DNA of 64,000 nucleotides from NCBI GenBank assembly GCA_028023455.1, contig JAQFVV010000287.1, positions 496,001-560,000 on the forward strand. Direction: 5' to 3'. The translations under genes were made by a program, and so were the position numbers. The stretch is from Epiperipatus broadwayi. Its lineage: Eukaryota; Onychophora; Udeonychophora; Euonychophora; Peripatidae. Shown here in pieces: positions 63,556 through 64,000 of the stretch (the stretch's first letter is position 1; every line of letters starts with the position of its first letter). The notes beneath the pieces are model-generated. The model was given only the letters and a program-made list of their open reading frames with translations, searched no databases and was not told where the DNA came from.

Positions 63556-64000
63556 CTAAAAATTAATACAATGTAAATTTAAATTACTAATTTTATATGT
63601 TAGAATATTATAAGCAGCATAATCAAGAAAGCAGTTATTTTCTACATCAGTAATTGGTAATACAGAAATTCATTCTTATTCTATGGTTATTTGTGTAAGA
63701 ATAAATAATTAAAGAATGCCAACCGATATCTAAATTGATGAAAGGCAACATCCACAAATTATTCTGGAAACTTGATTGAACCTACCAACTGGTATACATT
63801 GATAACTTATGGTTACATAGAAACTTCCATTATTAGAAAATTCCATTATAAAATAAAATAAGTTGAATAATTGTTATTAATACAGATGTTAAATGTAAAC
63901 TAGATCAATCAAATGGTGTTTTCTTAGGGGTAAGGAAATTAATCAGTAAAAATTTTAGCACTAGTGCATGTTGCTCTATGGGTCAAGTCTAGAATCAATT

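Overview
This is a eukaryotic, almost certainly metazoan, window that is very AT-rich. It holds the middle part of one host gene on the minus strand. Eight short exons (72 to 154 bp), each with GT/AG splice sites and consistent phases, encode about 280 residues of a gelsolin-superfamily protein most like villin or advillin (repeats G3, G4 and the start of G5). They are spread over 62 kb, with introns from 1.0 to 22.8 kb. Both gene ends lie outside the window. Long introns, heavy retroelement load and coding with A/T at third positions suggest an invertebrate with an AT-rich, repeat-rich genome. I cannot name the taxon.

Everything else is intronic and mostly mobile-element sequence. (1) An almost complete RTE-type LINE at 31148-34420 has a perfect 12-bp target-site duplication (TSD), apurinic endonuclease and reverse transcriptase, and a GAT-repeat tail. 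At least five lesions disable it, and 3' fragments of the same family recur. (2) A decayed hAT transposon at 28307-30962 has 8-bp TSDs. (3) A 1.5-kb element with terminal inverted repeats (TIRs) but no coding lies at 26651-28168. (4) A Penelope-like element (PLE) remnant with YVDD reverse transcriptase and GIY-YIG remains lies at 3136-5150. (5) Remnants of a second LINE family end in a Cys/His motif. There are also two copies of a ~470-bp repeat, several tRNA-derived SINEs and small hairpin elements.

The most interesting material is a set of short non-coding retroelements, which I call families A, B and H. In the best copies they are 1 to 1.5 tandem monomers (about 455, 378 and 462 bp). Several A copies and the complete H copy have TSDs of about 9 to 15 bp. 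All carry a hammerhead-ribozyme-like core: CTGATGA (CTGAGGA in one B copy), a short hairpin, then GAAA. In family H the core sits inside both direct repeats, and a second H copy shows compensatory changes in helix III. This is the expected layout of retrozymes or of non-autonomous elements mobilised by Penelope-like elements, and a PLE with a similar core is in the same window.

Layout, left to right: exon 8 of the visible set (1.4 kb), an intron with PLE and A/B copies, exon 7 (8.9 kb), an intron with RTE, A and B copies, exon 6 (15.0 kb), the 22.8-kb intron holding the H, TIR, hAT, RTE and full-length A elements, exon 5 (37.9 kb), exons 4 and 3 (44.7 and 45.8 kb), exon 2 (57.2 kb) and exon 1 (63.5 kb). 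Exon numbers are local to the window.
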